A DNA stretch of 64,000 nucleotides from Levilactobacillus suantsaiihabitans. GTDB lineage: Bacteria > Bacillota > Bacilli > Lactobacillales > Lactobacillaceae. Shown piece by piece: positions 60,912 to 64,000 of the stretch. A model generated the notes under the pieces. The model did no database searches. It was not told where the DNA came from and saw only the letters and a list, made by a program, of their open reading frames with translations. The position numbers and the translations under genes were made by a program. Every line of letters starts with the position of its first letter. Position 1 is the first letter of the stretch. The stretch lies in the NCBI RefSeq assembly GCF_004745505.1, contig NZ_RKLX01000003.1, positions 1 through 64,000 of the forward strand, written 5' to 3'.

Positions 60912-60940
60912 CTTTAAGGATTCCCTGAGAATTTCTTAGT
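60912..60940 (-). promoter_or_regulatory. Response-regulator-like direct repeats, 82-aa gene
   Basis: On the minus strand: ACTAAG (60940-60935), TCTCAG (60930-60925) and CTTAAAG (60918-60912), with starts 10 and 12 bases apart. The order and spacing equal those of the repeats at 63589. Here the last box lies 31 bases before the -10, one helical turn farther than at 63621. Confidence 0.6.
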
Positions 60941-61234
60941 TTTATCGGTGAGCGGCTTAACTGCGGATTTGATTAGAAATGGGGCAGACTAGTGCCCACG
61001 GTTGTCAGGGTTCCGCCGTCAGGATTAGTTGGCCCAATAGGATGGAGCAACTATTGACGGCGGCCAATGCTTGCTATGAACCGGTTTAGTCAGGTGCTGG
61101 CGAGTGCACAGGGGCGGCTGCTAGCATACCTGAGAGTACATGAAACAGAATCACTGCTAGATCGGCGCTGGTCAACCCCCAGCAGAGAAGAACGCAGTCA
61201 CCACGCAACCAACGTAGCGGCCGAACCAGTCGTC

Positions 61235-61445
61235 GCTGACAATCCCCAATCGTAGCCGAGAGCGGAGCGAAAATGGGCTCAGCCGTGGGAGTTTGCTTAG
61301 TGGCACGATTCATGCCGCTTAGCAAACTGGCGTCTTTGAGACGTGGCTTGCGGCTCAAAGCGAGGGCGAGACCGCCTTTTGGCTCGACCGGTCCGCCCAC
61401 CGCGTTCCAGCCCATTTTCGCGCAACGGCAGGCGGAAAGACTCAT
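61235..61445 (+). repeat. BC element, C half only (forward)
   Basis: Outer stem GCGAAAATGGGCT (61267-61279) with AGCCCATTTTCGC (61409-61421). Inner AGTTTGCTTAG...CTTAGCAAACT and GGCTCAAAG/TTTGAGACG. Stem bases differ from other copies on both strands. The rest of 60941-61234 holds no gene. Confidence 0.8.
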
Positions 61446-61466
61446 CTCCCGTTGCCAAAGGCCAAC

Positions 61467-62834
61467 CTATTTCGTAGCCGCTGCGTTTTGCAAAGTGACG
61501 GTGAAGCAGGCGCCGTGCGGATCGTTGTCCGTCACGGTGATGTCGCCTTGGTTGAGCTGGACCAGTTGTGACACGATGGCCAGCCCCAGGCCGCTACCGG
61601 CGATTTTGGTCGACCGGGAGGCGTCCATCCGGTAGAACCGCTCGAAGATGTGTTCGCGGTCGGCTACCGGAATGCCGGGGCCGTGGTCGGCGACTGTCAC
61701 GGTGCTGGTCGTGGCCGTTTGGGCGATGATGACGTGAATCTGCTGGTCGGACGGGGAATATTTGTGCGCGTTGTCCAGTAGGGCAATTAAGATCTGATGC
61801 AGCATGTCGGCGTCCGCGTTGACCATGACCGGTTGTTTGGGGCTGGCGAAGGTCACGCGTTGGCTGACCAACGGCTGGTAGTGGGTGACCACGGCCTGGG
61901 CCAATTTGGCCAGGTCCAGCGGTTTCAGGTCCACCTCAGCGCGGTCGGCTCGTGACAAATGTAGGAGGTTTTCAATCAGGTGTTGCATGCGCAACGATTC
62001 CTGGTCGATGAAGCCCAGCGACTCGGGGATGACCTCGGGGTGCTGCTTGCCGCGGCGTTCGATCAGTTTTAAATTCCCCCGAATCGTGGCGATGGGCGTC
62101 CGCAGTTCGTGCGAGGCGTCGGAGATGAATTGGCGTTCACGCTCCAACCGGCCATTTTGCGCGGCCAGTAATTGGTTGAAATCCCGCGCCAGCTGGGCGA
62201 CTTCGACGGGCTCCGTGGGTTGGGGCAACTCGGGCTGACTGACGTCCGGGTTGGCGGCAGCTTGCTGGGCGGCGGTCGCCAGCGAAATGGTCGGCGCACT
62301 CAGACTCTTGGCGAGACGGCGGACGTACAACAGACCGACCAAGAGACTCAAGCCAATGGCGATGATCAGCACGGAAATCAAGACGTGCAGGTTGCCGACC
62401 AGCACGTGCATCCCAATGAAGAGGTAGTAGGTGTGTGTGCCGGTTCGCAGTGTTTCCGAGAAGTACAGGCCCCAGCCCTTGATGTAGACCAGGTGGGTGA
62501 ACGGAATCGACCAGTTGCTGGCCTTGACCAGCTCGGAGCCGTGGGGCAACAGGGAGGTGGTGGTGCCGTCATTATTTTTGATCAAGACAAAGGTGTTGTG
62601 TGAGTTCAGACCGCTACTGCGATTGACCGTCAACCAGTCCTTAAAATTACTGACCTGCGTCGTTTGTAAACTGGCACTGAGCCGCTCCGCTTGGTCCTGC
62701 GCGCGCAACAGTTGGTCGACTGTCAGAGTGATGCTGACAGTCAACACGATGATCAGCCCAATCGTGATCAACAGGCTGGTAAATGAATGACGAATGATGT
62801 CCGCGTAGGTCCGCGGCGTGTGGTTAGTGCTCAT
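61467..62834 (-). CDS. Sensor histidine kinase of a two-component system
   Basis: A 455-residue membrane kinase: helix 1 (about 12-40), an extracytoplasmic sensor loop of about 100 residues (VSNFKDWLTVN...LVYIKGWGLYFSETL), helix 2 (about 145-170), HAMP linker, then HisKA with FISDASHELRTPIATI (phospho-acceptor His near 240), an N-box NAHKYSP, and G boxes DHGPGIP and GSGLGLAIV. This is the common class I (OmpR-partner) architecture. I chose ATG 62834 since AAGGAAG fits it, giving an 11-base overlap with the regulator gene. The stimulus is unknown; targets may include small envelope proteins. Confidence 0.88.
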   Translation of the reverse strand: MSTNHTPRTYADIIRHSFTSLLITIGLIIVLTVSITLTVDQLLRAQDQAERLSASLQTTQVSNFKDWLTVNRSSGLNSHNTFVLIKNNDGTTTSLLPHGSELVKASNWSIPFTHLVYIKGWGLYFSETLRTGTHTYYLFIGMHVLVGNLHVLISVLIIAIGLSLLVGLLYVRRLAKSLSAPTISLATAAQQAAANPDVSQPELPQPTEPVEVAQLARDFNQLLAAQNGRLERERQFISDASHELRTPIATIRGNLKLIERRGKQHPEVIPESLGFIDQESLRMQHLIENLLHLSRADRAEVDLKPLDLAKLAQAVVTHYQPLVSQRVTFASPKQPVMVNADADMLHQILIALLDNAHKYSPSDQQIHVIIAQTATTSTVTVADHGPGIPVADREHIFERFYRMDASRSTKIAGSGLGLAIVSQLVQLNQGDITVTDNDPHGACFTVTLQNAAATK

Positions 62835-63528
62835 CGGGATCATCTTCCTTTAGACTGTAGCCGACACCGCGAATCGTGTGAAAGAGGTGCGGGGCGTCGG
62901 CCACGTCGATTTTATTGCGCAGGTAGCCGATGTACACGTCGACCACGTTTTGCTGGCCCAAGAAGTCCACACCCCAGACGTTGTCGAGGAGCTCGTCGCG
63001 GGTGAAGACCTGGCCGGGATGTTGCATCAAAAATAGGAGGAGATCGTATTCACGTTGAGTCAGCTGAATCGTCTCGCCGGCCCGGTCGACTTGGCGGGTC
63101 TTGGTGACCAAAGTCAAGTCACCCAACTGATACGTTTGATCCAAGCCGCTTTGGTGGGCGGTTCGTCGCTGAATCACGCGAATGCGGGCCAGCAGTTCTT
63201 CGATTTCAAACGGCTTGGTGATGTAGTCGTCGGCGCCGTTGTCCAGGCCGGTGACCTTGTCGCCCAGGTAATCGCGCGCGGTCATCATGATGACGGGCAG
63301 TTCATCATGCTTGCGAATCCGCCGCAGGACCTCCATGCCGTCCATCTTGGGCAGCATCCAGTCGAGCAAGACCAGCAACAACTTATCCTTTTCGCGCTGG
63401 TACGTTTCCCAGGCCGCTTCGCCGTCAGCGGCGGTCAGGACATCAAAATCTTCAAACGTTAATTCTTTCGCAACGTAACTGGCGAGGCCTTCCTCGTCTT
63501 CCACCAGTAAAATTGTATTTTTCATCAT
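62824..63528 (-). CDS. OmpR/PhoB-family response regulator
   Basis: A 234-residue regulator. The receiver domain has acidic pocket VEDEE, phospho-acceptor LLDWMLPKMDG (Asp near 56), Thr in MMTARD and Lys in ITKPF. The C-terminal winged helix contains LTQREYDLLLFLMQHPGQVFTRDELLDNVWG and the recognition part DVYIGYLRNKI. AAGGAG lies 8 bases before ATG 63528 (a second ATG follows). It is first in the operon with the histidine kinase. Upstream repeats at 63589 are probable binding sites. Confidence 0.9.
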   Translation of the reverse strand: MMKNTILLVEDEEGLASYVAKELTFEDFDVLTAADGEAAWETYQREKDKLLLVLLDWMLPKMDGMEVLRRIRKHDELPVIMMTARDYLGDKVTGLDNGADDYITKPFEIEELLARIRVIQRRTAHQSGLDQTYQLGDLTLVTKTRQVDRAGETIQLTQREYDLLLFLMQHPGQVFTRDELLDNVWGVDFLGQQNVVDVYIGYLRNKIDVADAPHLFHTIRGVGYSLKEDDPDEH

Positions 63529-63588
63529 GTACAAAACTCCTTAATCAACGTGGGGTGCCAACAGTTTACCAGAAAATTTGAAATGAAA

Positions 63589-63627
63589 TCTAAGAAATTC
63601 TAAGACGAAGCTTAAGTCCCCTTAAAG
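63589..63627 (+). promoter_or_regulatory. Four direct repeats, likely response-regulator boxes
   Basis: TCTAAG (63589), TCTAAG (63599), CTTAAG (63611) and CTTAAAG (63621) lie on one helical face, with starts 10, 12 and 10 bases apart. TATAAC at 63649-63654 could be the -10 box of the gene at 63698, with a poor -35 just after the last repeat. That is the usual layout of a PhoB/OmpR-activated promoter. The other direction leads to the regulator gene itself. Confidence 0.7.
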
Positions 63628-63697
63628 ATTGCGCGCCGGCAGTCGTGGTATAACTAGACTATCGAAAACGCCAAGTGCAAAAAGAGGAGTGGTTTGA

Positions 63698-63997
63698 ATG
63701 ACCAAAGTAAAAACGATGATGACAAAAGCCTTGTTGGGGGCCATGACGGTGACCACGTTACTGGCCACGTCCGCCGGCGCCTCAGCTGCTGTGAAACCGG
63801 CCACTGCCGCCGCAGCTCCAACCATTGAGCGGACCACGATCACGTTGAATCCACGGCCTAACACTGAAGTGCAGGTCATCAAGATTCGGCTGAAAAAGCC
63901 CACCACGACTAAGCAATTGTCCCAGCAGGTCCAAACCAACGTGGACGCCAGCGCCTTGAGCCTGGACCAGCGCCACACGGACAGCCAACTTAAGTAA
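63698..63997 (+). CDS. Small secreted protein next to the two-component system
   Basis: A 99-residue exported protein: basic KVKTMMTKALLGAM, a hydrophobic core and Ala-rich cleavage region (SAGASAAVKPATAAAAPT), then about 60 mature residues, basic and Thr/Gln-rich (TTITLNPRPNTEVQVIKI, SQQVQTNVDASALSL). No cysteine or anchor. AGAGGAG precedes ATG 63698; the stop is at 63995-63997, three bases before the window ends. Direct repeats upstream make it a likely target of the adjacent two-component system. Function unknown. Confidence 0.65.
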   Translation: MTKVKTMMTKALLGAMTVTTLLATSAGASAAVKPATAAAAPTIERTTITLNPRPNTEVQVIKIRLKKPTTTKQLSQQVQTNVDASALSLDQRHTDSQLK

Positions 63998-64000
63998 GCC

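Overview
The window looks like a chromosomal segment of a heterofermentative-type lactobacillus. Supporting signs are Gram-positive ribosome-binding sites, two WxL cell-surface clusters, LPQTxE sortase motifs, DUF5776 wall-targeting domains, a pyruvate oxidase, an OpuC-type osmolyte transporter, and GC-rich codon use. I favour a high-GC Levilactobacillus-like species, but this is inference from gene content, not a database match. No rRNA, tRNA, CRISPR array or prophage is visible.

Layout. 1-1.2 kb: the 3' end of an IS3-family insertion sequence abuts a small secreted-protein gene whose last codons appear to lie in the IS end. 1.7-8.4 kb: a GPH-type sugar symporter, a YagU-like membrane protein, a UvrA-like twin-ATPase protein and a putative zinc-finger protein. 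8.7-18 kb: two tandem paralogous four-gene WxL operons (WxL protein, DUF916/DUF3324 WxL-interacting protein, small LPQTxE-anchored protein, large WxL protein). Between them is a fragment of the zinc-finger gene, so the second operon probably arose by segmental duplication. 18.3-19.7 kb: a CHRD-like protein and a coupled 51-residue membrane protein, divergent from an FNR/FLP-type regulator across a perfect FNR box. 20-28.4 kb: a DUF5776 surface protein, an MFS-like carrier, the opuCABCD operon and a small Rossmann-like protein. 29-38.3 kb: a PmrA-like exporter, a DyP peroxidase, a PatB-like C-S lyase with a DUF3737 protein, a GT2/GT-C glycosylation pair and a short-chain dehydrogenase. 39-41 kb: a reductase/MerR pair across a palindromic operator, flanked by short repeats. 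41-51.6 kb: orphan purH, a GH25 lysozyme with a secreted partner, an AI-2E-family transporter, a MacB-like ABC pair and an FAD-linked oxidase. 51.8-60 kb: a GH13 alpha-glucosidase, MarR, CorA, pyruvate oxidase with a cre site, a MarR/14-TM exporter operon and a small membrane protein. 60.5-64 kb: an 82-residue protein, an OmpR-type two-component system and a small secreted protein; the two flanking small genes carry matching response-regulator-like direct repeats.

The least expected feature is in the intergenic DNA. Two families of dispersed repeats fill most large gaps. The 'BC element' is about 570 bp and has two multi-hairpin halves. The 'A element' is about 120 bp and has nested stems. 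Copies differ in sequence, but the differences compensate on both sides of the stems (for example CGCCAAATATGGG/CCCATATTTGGCG, CGCTAGAGATGAG/CTCATCTCTAGCG and CGCGCCAAATGCG/CGCATTTGGCGCG). That is the signature of selected secondary structure. A elements sit mostly directly after stop codons and point the same way as the gene. I do not recognise either family; a covariance-model search would settle novelty.
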